The notes beneath the pieces were generated by a model. The model worked only from the letters and a program-made list of their open reading frames with translations, was not told the DNA's origin and ran no database searches. DNA of 64,000 bases, from contig OY718804.1 of NCBI GenBank assembly GCA_963070105.1, positions 2,954,817 through 3,018,816 of the forward strand, in the 5' to 3' direction. How positions within the stretch are numbered: the first letter of the stretch is position 1; every line of letters starts with the position of its first letter. This document shows, piece by piece, positions 1-12,495 of this stretch. The position numbers were made by a program, and so were the translations under genes. The DNA is from Litomosoides sigmodontis. Taxonomy: Eukaryota; Nematoda; Chromadorea; Rhabditida; Onchocercidae.

Positions 1-1363
1 TAAAAAAGCAAGTGAGATAACGAAAAGTAGTTAGTAAAATTGTTTCCAACGGCACTTTGAATAACTGCGCATATGCAAAGGCTGCTAACACTCTGAAATA
101 ACCGATTATAATATAATGGAAACATAAGTACTGAATTTCTTTAGCTGTTTGAGTTCAGTAGATTATATCATCTACTTTCGTTTCTGACATTAATCACAAT
201 ATTTAGCTGATATTCATTTCCTCTGCACAAGATTTAATCTTATTAGATCTACAACTTTTTAAATTTTGACTTTGAAAATCTACCGAGGCACCAGATGGGA
301 TAAAATCAGAATCCTCCAAATCAGCCGTCCCCAATAGAAATCTCCAATAGCAACCGATATTGATGGAAGAACATTATAAATATGGCAATGAGTTCTATAA
401 ACAAAATAATTGGAAGCATTAACAATGAGAAGATGATGTTCCAATGAATTTTATCATGATTAAAAAAATTCCTCGAAATGCAAACAATGCGTAATTTGTT
501 AGCAGAAAATTTGAAATCAAAAAACTATTCAAGTCTTTAGCCGAATCTAATACTCTAAAAAATGTTCTCAGCACTTCACGAATTTAAGCAGCTAATCTCC
601 ACAAGCACAATAGAAATAAATATCTCGGCACTTGTGCACATGTAAGATTATACTTACTCTGTAGCTTTTTCGAAATTGCTATACAAAGCAAAAAATATAC
701 AAAAACAAAGACCGGTTAGAGGAAAGGAGCAGAAAAAATATGTTGCGGTACGAGAGGAGATGCTGAAACATGCCTGAAAACCAGTTTATTTATTTATCTA
801 TTTTTCGGAGTGAAATTTGTTGAGTTTCATACAGAAATAGACGATAGCATCACTAACAACAGCAGTAAACGAAGAAACGGAAATATCATTTTCAGCTAAA
901 GTTCTGATGGTTTTAATGAAGCCAGCACATATGTTTCATTTTAAAAGTTTCCGAAAAATTAATGCAAAATTTACTTTTTGATTATATAAAGCGTAATAAT
1001 CAACCACGGTGCCCAAAAACAATGGTATAGCACCGAATGTAAAAGCATTGGTGTGATGCTGAAACTATGATGACTTATTTACAAACCAAATTAATGAATT
1101 CTGATAACATATGTGTTATTTCGCACTTCTTCCAGCATTTCGCTTACTGATTTCACAACTTTTTTCCATTTGAACTTATTGGAGCCAATGTATTCCGTAA
1201 TTTTCACATTTTCATTTCTCTCACTGATACTTGTTAAAGTAAAATCTCACTTCTCACCTACCCAATAATTTCACGTCACTTCTACATTACGCTTTCGCTT
1301 TAACACGTGGGTATTATATGAATATTGATTACACATGTATATATATATATATATACATGTGTA

Positions 1364-1411
<48 letters not shown>

Positions 1412-2996
1412 CTGAAGTTAATTGTCATACATCAAAAAAGAAAAAAAAATGTAATAGATAAAATTGATAGAAATCGAATAACAACTAACATAGTGAAAAA
1501 CTTGCGAGATTTTATCCGATTTTAATTGATAAAATAGCTGCATACTGCTCAATCATTCGAAATCCATTTTTCTAAAAGTGCTTCATAGTTTTGCTTCTTC
1601 GCTAAATCATTAAAGTACAACAATTAATGAAATTACCATCAAAGAGAAATAAACAAGCACCTTTTTTCTAAAAACAAAATACCCGCACATTCGAAATCAG
1701 GAAAGGAAGCTGATCACGTCCCGTCACTTATTCATTATCAGCTAAGCGTAACAGTCGCATCAATGGGGCAACGCAAAGCGAACAGATCTCATACGCCAAC
1801 CAAGTTAGCAATTCGGACCGAAACCTGGTCCGCAGACAGACTTTATGAAATTGGCTTATAGTGCGGTTAAGACATTCTCTCAGGTCGTTGTCTTCTCATC
1901 AAGTACCACTGATTTATTCTGATTTTTCAAATTACAGTGCACCTCTTCTTTGCTCTCTCATTTGCAATGCAATTTCACTCTTTTCTCACACTCTGACGCC
2001 ATTACTTGTGTTATCTGACCATTGTTCGTCCACCAATGCTATTTTTCAAAATTTATCAATCATTAATCCTACTCAAATTCACTTCTATCTCGCTACTGTC
2101 TCAATCGTGTGTCTCAGTCGTCATTGCTGTCTGCTACTGCCCTATTTGCATTGTTGTCTTCAGGCTTCAATTTTTTGCTGTTATGAAAAATTTGTAGGGT
2201 AGTGGTAGCGGTGGTGGAGATGATAATTGATGGCTTAATTTTTGCAAATTCGTCATCAAAACTGGTGCTATCGTGATCTTTTAGATCAATGAACTGCAGT
2301 AAAATTACGGTATTTCACTGTAAATTAAATCCTAGCTAAATCACGATGACATATTTTCGCATATTAAATGCAGACCATTCAGTGCGCATCACTCATTCTA
2401 GGAGGAGGGTTAAACAACGGTTGGAGTCTGAAGGTGTTAGATTAATGTTATGCGATGTATTGGAGTTGAATTTAAGTGGCATAGTTCATCAAGCAATGTT
2501 TTCTTACTCCTAATGTGTGCTCTCATTAAACTTTTATCATTTTTCTGTTAACTTCTGTTGTTTTGTGATCAGTTGTATGAAATTTTTTTTATACAGAAAA
2601 ATTGTATGAAAAAATTTTGTCATACAATTTTTAAAAAATAAAATCAAACAAAAACTATTTCTTTTTATATGAATTTTACTAATTCTACGCGTTTGTCGTT
2701 TTGATGGTTGTTTAATGATTAATACTCCTTTGCGATATTAGTTGCATGCATCTTCCCATACACAATCATATTAATCATAACTTCATTAGTGCTTCAACTG
2801 AGGTACTGAATTAAGGGGAGATCAGTGTGAATGCATATAGATTTCGTCGGTTTTGAATGTTTTATTTCATCTGTAGTTATGTAATTGGTGCTGTGTTTCT
2901 TATTGCTTATATTTATAATCCTGTTTGCTTCATTTGATGCTAGTGTTTGATGCATTTACTGGTCGTTTGCACTGAAATGGAACTAGCCTGATTCCA
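1..2996. other. Non-coding upstream stretch, no gene recognised
   Basis: Both strands are stop-rich and no frame shows a recognisable domain or a phase-consistent exon chain. It contains a TA repeat with a palindrome near 1.33-1.41 kb and a less AT-rich island at about 1690-1860. It ends in a probable trans-splice acceptor (ATTCCAG ending at 2997) just before ORC3. It may hold the promoter of the ORC3-led gene row, but I see no specific promoter motif. Confidence 0.6.
1329..1409. repeat. Perfect 36-bp palindrome followed by a (TA)n tract
   Basis: Positions 1329-1364 form a perfect palindrome: outer arms TTACACATG and CATGTGTAA flank an alternating TA core. A second TA run follows at about 1367-1409. 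The TA core would extrude readily as a cruciform. Open frames here are low-complexity artefacts. Confidence 0.9.
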
Positions 2997-3011
2997 GAGT
3001 GTGTTGGGCAA

Positions 3012-6000
3012 ATGGAGTATTGCACATTCCACAAAGGTAAACGGAAGACATTGGAAAGCGAGCAGGCTGCTGATCACAAAAATGACGCGTTCCTGAATGA
3101 TTTCAAAATCAAATGCAGTAAATTCATGTTCCAGATTGACTGTGAACTCAATAAGCTTTATGAAGAGGTTGTCTTTGAAGTTGCTGCGTTCACGAAGGCC
3201 TTTTGGGAAAAGGCTTTTGAGTTTGGTAAATAGCTTTCAAATGCTCATTAATTTTTGACTTATTCTTTCGTAAGTCCTCTGATGTTCCTCTTGATTTTTG
3301 CGTTATCGTATATTCAGTAGGGATTTCGTTTTTGTGCTGAAAATGATTAGGATGAATTAACGGAAATAACTTGGATCATGAAAAGGTAAATAACAATTTT
3401 CTTAACGTTGATATTAATATTTAACTGATTAATAGCTTTAGTGATTCATATTTATCACTAATGTTTTTACGAGCTAGTAGGATTTTCATTAGATGTATGT
3501 ATCCTTCCTTGCTAGCTCTCGATTCACCCATTTTTAAAATAACTGACGGTTTTCGTTGTTAATTCAGTATTGACAACAAAATTTTATTTTAATTAGAAAT
3601 CGTTTTTCAGAATCTTCTCCGACAATACCAATGGCAGTAGTGCGATGCGAGACACTAGATGGTTATGATTTTGAGGAGGCTTTAGTTAATGTTCTGAAAA
3701 CAAAACCAATTTGTATATCACCATCGCAAACAATGCAGTTGTACGATCTCCACGAAATGCTCCGAAAAATGGGGGTAGCTGCTTTAGAAACTTCATCATA
3801 ATAAGCTTATTAATGTTTTCTTTTTCCTATCAGTTTTGTACAAAATCTTTTTCAGGATAAAAAATATATAATTTTAAAACAAGTGGAATGTTTTACGGCA
3901 GGTCCATACTTAGATGGCCTAATTTCGGTGCTCACTGAAACAATATGGTTAGTTGTTGGTGTTCATGGCATACCTTGTCTGAATATCGATTTAAAATTTC
4001 AGATGAATTTTGCTAGTCTTGCTGGTATGCATACTTGTTTTTCTGTTTAGAAGATCATTTCAGGGAAAGAAAAATTGTTTTGGTGGTAACAGTGGCTGTA
4101 GATTTCAATGTAATTTTTACTCGCTTTTCACAGGAAAGCATCTGGAAATTGACCCTTTACTGTTTTCATATGCCGACACCAACATATGCCTTGCAAGCTC
4201 TGTGTGAAGCTGTGGCAATCAGGCCCGACAACTATGTATGTTTCCTAATATATAGTTTCAAATGATTTTATGTTTATGAATATCTAAGTAGCTGGTCATT
4301 ACTCATTATGAATCGATAATATTTCAGATAATTGTCGATGGTACACTTTATAACGAACTTAGGGAAAGATTTCTTAGGGATAGCTTATCAGTGTGTGAAG
4401 CGAAAAGAATTCTCAAAGTAACGCTTCTGCACAAATTACTGGAATGCGAAGATTTTGGTAATCAAATAGCTGTTAGCAGCGGAAGTGTGAGTTTCCTACG
4501 CTATAAAAGTAGGGGAGAGTTTCAAAGATCTAAATCAAATCAGTTCAAGTTTTTATTGAAGGTTGGGATGGAAGCGGTACTGGCATCTTACGATACCTTT
4601 TTGTACCTTTTATACGAGTTAACAGCCGGTTTCCCGTATCATGCAGAGAGTGTGTATGAATTACATAGCTGGATACAGTCGAATCCGAATTTTTTCATTG
4701 AAAAAGAAGGACCATACTCGTAGGTTAAACTTCGCCTTCTTTAAAAGAAAATTGCTTATTATGTTCAGTTGTCTTAAATATCAGTTTGAGCCAGTACTGG
4801 GAGTTATTTTGATTTAATTCTTAGTGAAGAGGGTGGATGGAATAATTAGATATTTTTATGAACATTCAAATACTCCGTTTCGCTGCTTGTTCATCAACTT
4901 GAGGGGTACTCCATGAAAAGGCTTATTATATAGTAAAAAGCTATACGGTAAAAATATTTTTAGAATATGGAAGAGTATTTGGATAACATGGAGTGTCGAA
5001 GAGATGGTAGACTCTTTATTGAAACTATGGAATCCTGTAAAACGAATAACCAACTGTTACAGCAGTGAAGTGCAGGTTTTCATTCTTGTAAAAATTATTA
5101 GAGAGTGCTTTCGTATATGTTTTGAATTATTAATGACCATTGACCAAAATTAGTTTAGAATGACATCACAGGAATTGCTCCCAATGTTATATTTTTAATG
5201 CTATATTGGAATCCAATTGAGTGGAATCCAATTTATTCATTATTGGTTGCTTGGGCAAGCAAGTTTTGATAATGGCATCAGAATTCTTTAGCATGTGCCA
5301 TAAGCGATTTAGTTTTGTTTTATTAAAAAATCATGGAATACGCTGCAGAAATTACTTGTTGATTTACGAGAAATCGATCAGCGGAAAACTGCGCTGCAGA
5401 AGGAAGCACTGCCGGAACACGAAGCTACAGTTGTTGGTATTTGTAAGAAAAGATTGTCGCTGCATGAAATGCAACAGCGAATGAGGGTACCATTTTATGC
5501 TTAGTATAAACAGAAAATTCGTGTTTTTCTTTTTTTTGGTTTCTGAAGTGTATCAGTTTAAGGATTCGGTTTCTCGGCTTCTTAAATGCGGTTCAGATGA
5601 ACTGTTCACTTTCGATTTTTAAAATTCAAATAAATGAAAAGCTTGTGAAAATGAACTTTGTATAAAATAGGTTCTTGCATTTTATTCTTATTCTGATTAC
5701 AAGTCATCATCTTGATGACTATTTTTATTTTTAATATTTTGTCACTTGAGGATAAAATAACACAAAGGAAACGTATGGATGTGGTATCTCACGATCGGCA
5801 GAGATTTGTTAGACTTCTTACTCAGGTATGTTGGCATAAATAGCATAAACACAGGCCATTTTACAAAAAACACATTCGTCAATCTTGCTACTGTTCACTT
5901 ATATTGCAGTTTTTTTTTTCAGATCATGTCTAAGACATTAAGAATTTTCCACAAAGTGCCAACTTGGGAGAAAAAACTGCTTGTTAGACAACAAGAGGTG

Positions 6001-6433
6001 GTGAATTTGGTTGTTCCTTCCATCACGACAAATTTGGAGAACGTATTTTTGCAGCCGAAACTTCGTAACGAACGCGTATGTTTAGAGTCTCAAGTTTTCG
6101 AAATCAGAGATATGGGGATAAGAAAAAAACTTCTTTGTTAATTAATTAAAAATATGGGTAAGTTTATGCTTTTAGCGCAGTGGAATTCAAATGGATCTTT
6201 GCTTTGCTTACCGATCTCTTCTCGATCTCTCACTGGAATGTAAAAACATTCCGATACACCGTTGGTTGGCAAGGTTTCAGGAGTACATCGTAGATTTGAA
6301 TGACACCAGTACCATTTTGCGACTTTTTCGATGTATTGGTGAATTAGAATTCTTGGGAATTTTAAAGCCAGCTAGTGATCGAAATAGAAATAAAGTTAAT
6401 ATTCTTTATGTTCCTCATTCGGTTTCCTACTGA
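3012..6433 (+). CDS. orc-3: Origin recognition complex subunit 3 (ORC3)
   Basis: ORC3 is a subunit of the six-protein complex that marks replication origins and helps load the MCM helicase in the nucleus. Exons, phases consistent: 3012-3225, 3611-3774, 3856-4024, 4051-4082, 4134-4235, 4328-4719, 4964-5075, 5313-5486, 5751-5825, 5923-6075, 6176-6433, giving about 614 aa against 711 in human. Family signatures in order are an N-terminal helix (FLNDFKIKCSKF...ELNKLYEE), an AAA+-like strand (IWLVVGVHGIP), CEAKRIL matching the PEAKRR segment of human ORC3, a TLQKLLVDLREI linker helix, and a C-terminal winged helix ending LRLFRCIGELEFLGILKP. The ATG lies 14 nt after an ATTCCAG acceptor. Uncertain points: the frame stays open across 4083-4133, so that intron may be retained, and exon 7 rests on splice phase. 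It is the first gene of a co-oriented row. Confidence 0.88.
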
Positions 6434-7416
6434 TTTTTTTTATTGTTGGCTATGAACAGTTATATGTTTTCATTCCGAACAGTTATTTCTTTTCATTGAA
6501 GCACTTCACTTTAAAATAGTTACTATCCTTTTGTGTGGACGATAGTTTTGGATTTTGCTTGAAGAATAGATGAAAATTGCGTTTTATTGTGTCATTTAAG
6601 TTTACAATATACATTCATTTCATACGTTGTTTTCTCAGTATCTTCGTTTACTTGTAAAAATACCTCCTATCTTTAAAGTCACTTAAAGATAAAGTACTGC
6701 CTAAGAGGAGTTTCATATGTCTGCTTTCCCTGGAAAGGTTTAAGACTATTTTTTAGGATATATGTAGTTGCATAGCTTGAATTCCGTTAGTAGTTGCAGC
6801 TGACTCTTGTTACTGTTTGAATTTCGGATCTCTTCATGTCAATGCTTTCTTGCTGATATTATTATTATTCAAGGAAAATTTTTTGGACTTGGAAATGATT
6901 TTTAATATTTTTATCTTTTTCTTGTTTTCTCTTTTTGCGATAACGTGCCTGTTGGTATTCTACGTTTTTCATATCGTTATCAGCGTTATCAATGAATAGA
7001 TTTACCTGAAGTATTGCTTTGTCCCAAAGAGATTAATGTTTCAAAATATATTTTTTGGGATTGTAGATTAAATTTAATAACTGTGTGGAAGGATGACAGG
7101 CTGACCCTAAAAATGCAAATTGAATACATTTACATGAAAGGTGAGGAATTTTAGATGTTTATGAGGGAATAATGATGGATTGTCACGAAAAGTTGGAGAG
7201 GAAGAAGGGACTTTTTTCACAATTTTCGAGACGTAGTTTTATTTAACGGTATTCCAGTTTATTTACTCGGTTTTAATTCCTTATATTTCACTAATTTATT
7301 GTATGAATTAAAGTGCTGAAATTACCGATGAATGCATATTGTATTATTCATGTTGAATGAAGTGACATAGAAGCACATAATATTTTGTATTCTTCCTGAA
7401 AATTATTGTATTTCAG
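6434..7416. other. Intergenic, ORC3 to first VMA21
   Basis: About 1 kb of AT-rich sequence without a supported exon. It contains the ORC3 3' UTR and ends with TATTTCAG at 7416, three bases before the next start codon, which fits a trans-splice acceptor. An open frame at 6817-6999 rich in F, I and L is T-rich noise. Confidence 0.6.
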
Positions 7417-7419
7417 GAA

Positions 7420-8314
7420 ATGGTTTCTTCAAGTGAAGGTTCAGAGGATGATTATAGCATTCTTGGTGATGCATTTCGTGATACTGTCTTGAGCAACAAA
7501 GTTAGAGAAGTTGACTGGGTAAGTTAGCTGCTTCAAATTTATTTGTAGTGATGCGGATTGCAAAATAACATAACGGTCCGTACTTATCGATTTCATTTTG
7601 CTTCCTTTTTCATTGTTGGTAACAAATGTGTTACGCAGCAAAAACGTGTAAATGTAAATTTTTTTTTCATTTTTGGAGCCTTTTTATTTGTAGTTTAAAA
7701 GTCATGTAAGATTTCAAGGGTATCTGCAAAGAATATACAGATCGACCAAATATGCAAGCGGTGGCTTTATGTAACCTTATTAAGTACAGCCTATTGATGT
7801 TTACTCTGCCATTCATTGCTATGTATTCTTTCTATCTTTTCGTTAAAGGTGCGCACTTTTGATTAAGATCAATTCAACACAGTGTAGCAATGCTTCTGAA
7901 TAACTGAATTCATGAAGGATGTATCAATTCACTGTTGTGTAGTTCACAGTCTTACAGCAAAATTATAATTTTAGAGGTGCTTGTTGCAACAATTAAAGTA
8001 ACACCGAAACGATTTCAATAATAGTTTATGATTATAATTAAGCTGTTTTACTTCACATAGCGTTTATCAGTTTAGAAATAAGCATGTGTTTTAGTTTGTG
8101 GATTGCATTCTTTTTAAGAATGACTAAGATTTCATCAAATTAACATATGATTTCTCCAGATTATGTGGGATGGGCGCCATCTTCTGCGCTCATACCTGCT
8201 GCTTTTGTTGCTGTTTTGGTCGTTTATTTCGTGATCGCGCTATTCGTTTATGTAGCCTACAAGGAAGAAAAAAATGAAGCAGAACTACAGCAAATCGTAA
8301 GAAAGGATGAGTGA
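7420..8314 (+). CDS. VMA21-like V-ATPase assembly protein, paralogue A
   Basis: VMA21 proteins are small two-pass ER membrane chaperones needed to assemble the V0 sector of the vacuolar H+-ATPase. Exons 7420-7518, 7719-7848, 8160-8314 give about 127 aa (family about 100). It has an acidic N-terminal extension (SSSEGSEDDYS), TM1 at about residues 55-75 (YSLLMFTLPFIAMYSFYLF) and TM2 (ALIPAAFVAVLVVYFVIALF) followed by VYVAYKEE, matching VYVAWNE in human VMA21. The TM1-loop intron is phase 1 at the same place as in the neighbouring paralogue. The C-terminus RKDE has basic residues at -3 and -4, like a KKxx ER-retrieval signal. The acceptor of exon 2 (TTCAAG at 7718) is weak and chosen on phase. 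The ATG is 3 nt past an acceptor, suggesting spliced-leader addition. It is more diverged than copy B; whether it still serves the V-ATPase is unknown. Confidence 0.75.
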
Positions 8315-9347
8315 ATATCTTAAAATTGTTTAATTAAAACATCTAATCTTATTAAGTGTTATGTGAGATCAATGTTTTCCCATGAATTTTTAAATTTTCT
8401 TTGAAGTTACTTTTAATAGGACCTTATGGTTTCGATCCATAAGATGGTTATTTTGCAAGGCGATATGTATAAAATGCAACATCATACGCGTTAGGAACAA
8501 AAATTATTTCCTCAGAAAATGTCATTCTACGTTAGGAACCTACTACATCAAAAACTCAAGGCTTACTTTGCACCAAATTCTTTTCTATATGACGTGTATC
8601 TTCTTAGTGATTCATTTCTTTGTGAAAATTTATGTTAGAAGATATAGTAACTGTGGTGTTTTTCTATGAGTTTTGCGTTTACGGATAGATTTTGCACAAA
8701 GTTATTCGTGTATTTCTTATTTGAAAGTACTTCGGCAGCAGAGCTCGAAATTTGTCCATATAACTATCACTGAGTTCACGACCAGTCAGTAAATGAAATT
8801 GAAGGAGCATTTTTTCACTAACTAAGCAAATTAAAGCTTGCTTTATGCTGGCAAAGGGAAATTAAGTGAAATGAAATTTAATGGGAAATAATTTGAAAAA
8901 TATTTTCGAATTCCTGCTGTATTTGATGTTACATTACTTTTAAGCGTTAAATAAATTTATCCATATGCCATACATAATGTGTAAATGTGTAAATCAGTGT
9001 TTGCAAACCAACTGGTATGTTGTCATGTATTTTTAAATGAATACTTAGTGCAACATTTCGTTACTATTATGCTTTCTGTTGAATATTCTATAAGCTGTAT
9101 TTTGATTAAGATTTAGGTGTAAGCATTCCATTTTCTATGCTTTATTGAGTGGAAGATTCTGTTCTAATTGTTCTGTGTATGCAACGTTTTCAACGTAAAA
9201 TAAATATGAAAGTTCGAAAAGGAGCTAAATGTTAAAAGAAGCTGTCTCTCCATCAGTTTTATTGCATTTCCCACGTCCACCCAAATTTTTGTAAGATGTT
9301 GGCTTTTTTTTTAATGGTGGTATCCCACTAAATAAGTTGTATTACTT
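8315..9347. other. Intergenic between the two VMA21 paralogues
   Basis: About 1 kb, AT-rich, no exon supported. It holds the 3' UTR of copy A, with an AATAAA near 8950, and ends with ATTACTTACAG, a probable trans-splice acceptor for copy B. Confidence 0.55.
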
Positions 9348-9387
9348 ACAGGATTTTCAGTCCAGGAGTTGGAGTACTCAACATTTG

Positions 9388-9797
9388 ATGGACCAATTTA
9401 TACCTGATTTTCGAGACGAAGCTGTCCAAATAGCAGTAAAAAATTTGCTGACATATTCGTTAACGATTATAATTGTCCCATTGGGATCTATGTTCTTTTT
9501 GAAAAAATACTTTTTTGAAGGTAAATATTCGTCCTAAGTGGAGTTCTTTAAACTCCAGCGAAAGATTCTTAGAAAATTTTTTGTTTTTTTTTTCTTTAGC
9601 CGTAAGAGTGGTCCTTAAATGCAAAGTAAAGTTTGGACGTTTGCTTATTTTTGTGATTTACAGCATTGCTTGGTTACGACAATCAGAAATCGATCTTATA
9701 TTCTGCGATTCTTGCGGTTGTACTTGTTCATATTTTGCTTTTTTTATTCGTTTACATAGCTTATCAATCGGAAGCGAAGCCGGAGAAGGAAGATTAG
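9388..9797 (+). CDS. vma-21: VMA21 V-ATPase assembly factor, paralogue B (canonical)
   Basis: ER-resident two-pass membrane protein that escorts V0 subunits of the vacuolar proton pump. Two exons, 9388-9520 and 9664-9797, encode 88 aa. Start MDQFIPDFRDEA matches the PEFRNES region that precedes TM1 in human VMA21. TM1 (LLTYSLTIIIVPLGSMFFL) leads into KKYFFEGALLGYDNQ, matching KSYIFEGALGMSNRD. TM2 is followed by FVYIAYQSEAKPEKED. The C-terminal EKED resembles the yeast KKED retrieval signal but has only one lysine, at -3. A likely trans-splice acceptor lies about 40 nt upstream. The last exon may continue into the start of PDCD2, whose first candidate ATG is 8 nt beyond this stop codon. Confidence 0.92.
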
Positions 9798-9805
9798 TAA
9801 CGGCT

Positions 9806-12495
9806 ATGTTGAGACAGTCGACTTTTTCCAGTTCGTTTCTTTGCGTGTATCATTCATCGATCGAAGATCTTTTGACTTGCTTTTATGTACTTCTGTGTTC
9901 TAAAAATTACTTAAGGTTTAGGAAGTTGAGTTTAGAAAAAAGTGAAGTTTGTAAAATTACGTTTTCCTAATAGATCTTAAAATTGGGAATTGGTATTTTG
10001 AGGTGAAAGTTAACGAAAATTAAAATCCAACTTTATTTTATTTGCAGAGTACCCGGTATATTTGGGTTTTGGAAATGCGCTTGAGCCTCAGCTTTCCTAT
10101 CGCTTATTATCACATTATATGCCACTAGGTAAAATTGGTGGTAAACCTGCATGGTTAAATCCCATTAGTCTTCCCTCTGGTAGCTCTCTTCTTTGTCGAG
10201 TTCGTCTTATTGCATTTTTGACCTTTTTTATAGTAAATTTTAAAAAACTGATTAACAGAAAGGATGGAGCTTCGTCTTCATCGTTATATGCGGTGAATTT
10301 GGAAGACGTGATACTGCTTCTGAGAGAAAATCTTCATAAATTTATGAGATGTAAAGTGCTAATGTGGTGACATATTTACCGATATTTTTCAAGCTTCAAA
10401 TATCTATCAAAATTTTTTTCTGCCGTTAAAATTTTAATATAATTCTTTTTCCAAGTGATTTGTGAAATTTAGGACAAAATGAATAAGGTTTGGGTGATTT
10501 AGATTTTCCAATTTAGGTTTGTGACAAGCCAATGGTGTTTTTAATTCAAGTTTACGCTACAAGTCCAGATGATCAAGATTATTCGTTTCACCGCACTTTA
10601 TTTTTCTTTATTTGTCGAAATTCACAGTGTTCACGGGTGAGTTTCTACCTTACAAAATTGTGTATTTTTATTGCGCGACTGTTTGTTTTTCCTTTTTTCA
10701 AACCTTCATCGCTTTCAAATATCTTGGAAAATGGATCTATTAAATCTAAAAAATTATGATTGAAACCGTTTCAGAGTAATGACGCCAGTAATGTTCGCGC
10801 TTTTCGGTGTACCTTATCACGATTTAATGACTTTTACGCTTCTGAACAACCTATTGATCCTGATTTAGAAGGCGATGTTCCAGATCCATTTTGGAAGCAT
10901 ACATATCCTCATTTATGTAAAATTTGTGGCTGTAATGCTACAAAGAAATGTGCACGTTGTGAATCTACGTGGTACTTTCTCTAATTTTCTATTGAAAATC
11001 GATTATCTCCCAGATTTTCTTAGTTTATTTTTTTTGTGTTTCAAACGATATAAGAGTTTCCTTAAAATACTTTTAACCAAAATATATGTTTTACATGTTT
11101 AGCTTTTGTTTTTGCTCATTTTTCGTTGTTTTTGGACATTCATATAGTGGTGCTTTTCAATTTATGACTTTTTCAGGTACTGTAGCCGCGAACATCAAAC
11201 GATTGATTGGAGTTCATCGCATAAAAAGGAATGCTGTAAACAAAGTTCAACTAATGAGCACATTTCTGTGATTCCTGATAATAGACAAAAGTGAGGGTCT
11301 TTGATGGTAATGCTGGGAACAGGAATGGCGAACGGAGTATGAAGGGCAGAAAAAAGAATTAGCTAGGAAAAAAAGTTTTAATATTCGTTTTTAGAGATGA
11401 TGAAAGCAGTTGGGTAAAACGGAAACGAGCTATTGCAATAAATGCCTTTGTTTTCCCGGAATATGCCATAGAAATGGGTACGGAGCATTTGCCTCGAAGC
11501 AATCATGTTGATAGTGATGATGATGATAATGATGATGAGAATAGTGATGACGATAGTGCCGAGAAACGTATGGAGGAGTACAAGCAATATGTGAATAAGC
11601 ATAAGGTTAGGCGTATTTTGTGAAATTTAACCATTATTTAATGTTCAAAAAAGTTTACTACAATTACTCCAAAAATTTCAGTGGCTATACCTCGCTGTTA
11701 TTATGATTTAGGCTAGCAGAGTCATGGGGAGATTAAGCAATTTTGCATTCGGTAGTAACAACTCTAGATTGTTCATGCTTTCTTGTTTGTGTCGCAGTCC
11801 AGTTAACTTCAACTTCTTTCTCTTTTATGAGTTTTTCTCATGGCCGTGGTATATTAATTCTGTGCAGAAGTAATGAATTTTCTGACTCGAAAGTTTTTTC
11901 AGAATCAGTGCAGTGGGGGTAACGGTGATTTGGAAGATTTAGAAGATTTTGCCGATAAAGACACTGCTTTCAAATATTTTAATAAGGTTGAAAATTTGTT
12001 AAAATGATATACTTATAATGAAAGATTTTTATAATTTTTCTTTTGAAAATGAGAGCGTGTAATTTGGTAAATAATTTAGCAGATGTCAGTTTTTGTATCA
12101 GTGCTTTGAATAGATGCTAAACAAACAGAGAGTGAAGAGAAATTAAGTGATTTTGTGTATGAATACCTCTTTGCATACAATTTATGTTTCAAATATATTT
12201 CAAGGTAATAGCGCTGAATCCTGAGCAAGTTTTACGTTATAGTCGTGGTGGTGAACCGTTGATGGCAACTGATCATGCACCACGACCTCAGGCGGTTCCA
12301 CCGTGTTCCCTATGTGGGTCGGAGCGTCAGTTCGAGCTTCAACTTATGCCCCATCTTCTGGCACTTATTGGTGTTGATGATATCGGTAAAAGTATTGATT
12401 GGGCTACATTAATGTTATATACATGTGCACAGAATTGTCGTGTGCCAAATGATGGGTACGCTGAGGAATTCGTTCATAAACAAGATTTTCATTAA
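9806..12495 (+). CDS. pdcd-2: Programmed cell death protein 2 (PDCD2), MYND-finger
   Basis: PDCD2 is a conserved cytoplasmic and nuclear protein that acts as a dedicated chaperone for ribosomal protein uS5 (RPS2) in 40S assembly. Exons: 9806-9830 (tentative), 10048-10199, 10517-10636, 10775-10971, 11177-11290, 11395-11605, 11903-11986, 12205-12495, about 397 aa. Signatures: N-terminal LGF and [11 protein letters not shown], then [32 protein letters not shown], and a MYND zinc finger ([35 protein letters not shown], read across two exons). An acidic D/E/S linker comes from a GAT-rich stretch near 11.52 kb. The C-terminal PDCD2_C domain has [18 protein letters not shown] and ends [13 protein letters not shown]. 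The body is secure. Exon 1 is weak: it is the only phase-compatible ATG exon I found, with a GTTCGT donor. The same GTTCGT donor is used by exon 2 here and by an EPAC exon. Confidence 0.93.

Noticed and set aside
1325..1525. Open frame with YIYIYI repeats (also at 39.1-39.5 kb and 62.2 kb)
   Set aside because: Translation of TA microsatellites.
4083..4133. Intron of ORC3 that could be coding
   Set aside because: The frame is open across it, so retention cannot be excluded, but donor and acceptor are in phase and the translated segment has no family match; left as an intron.
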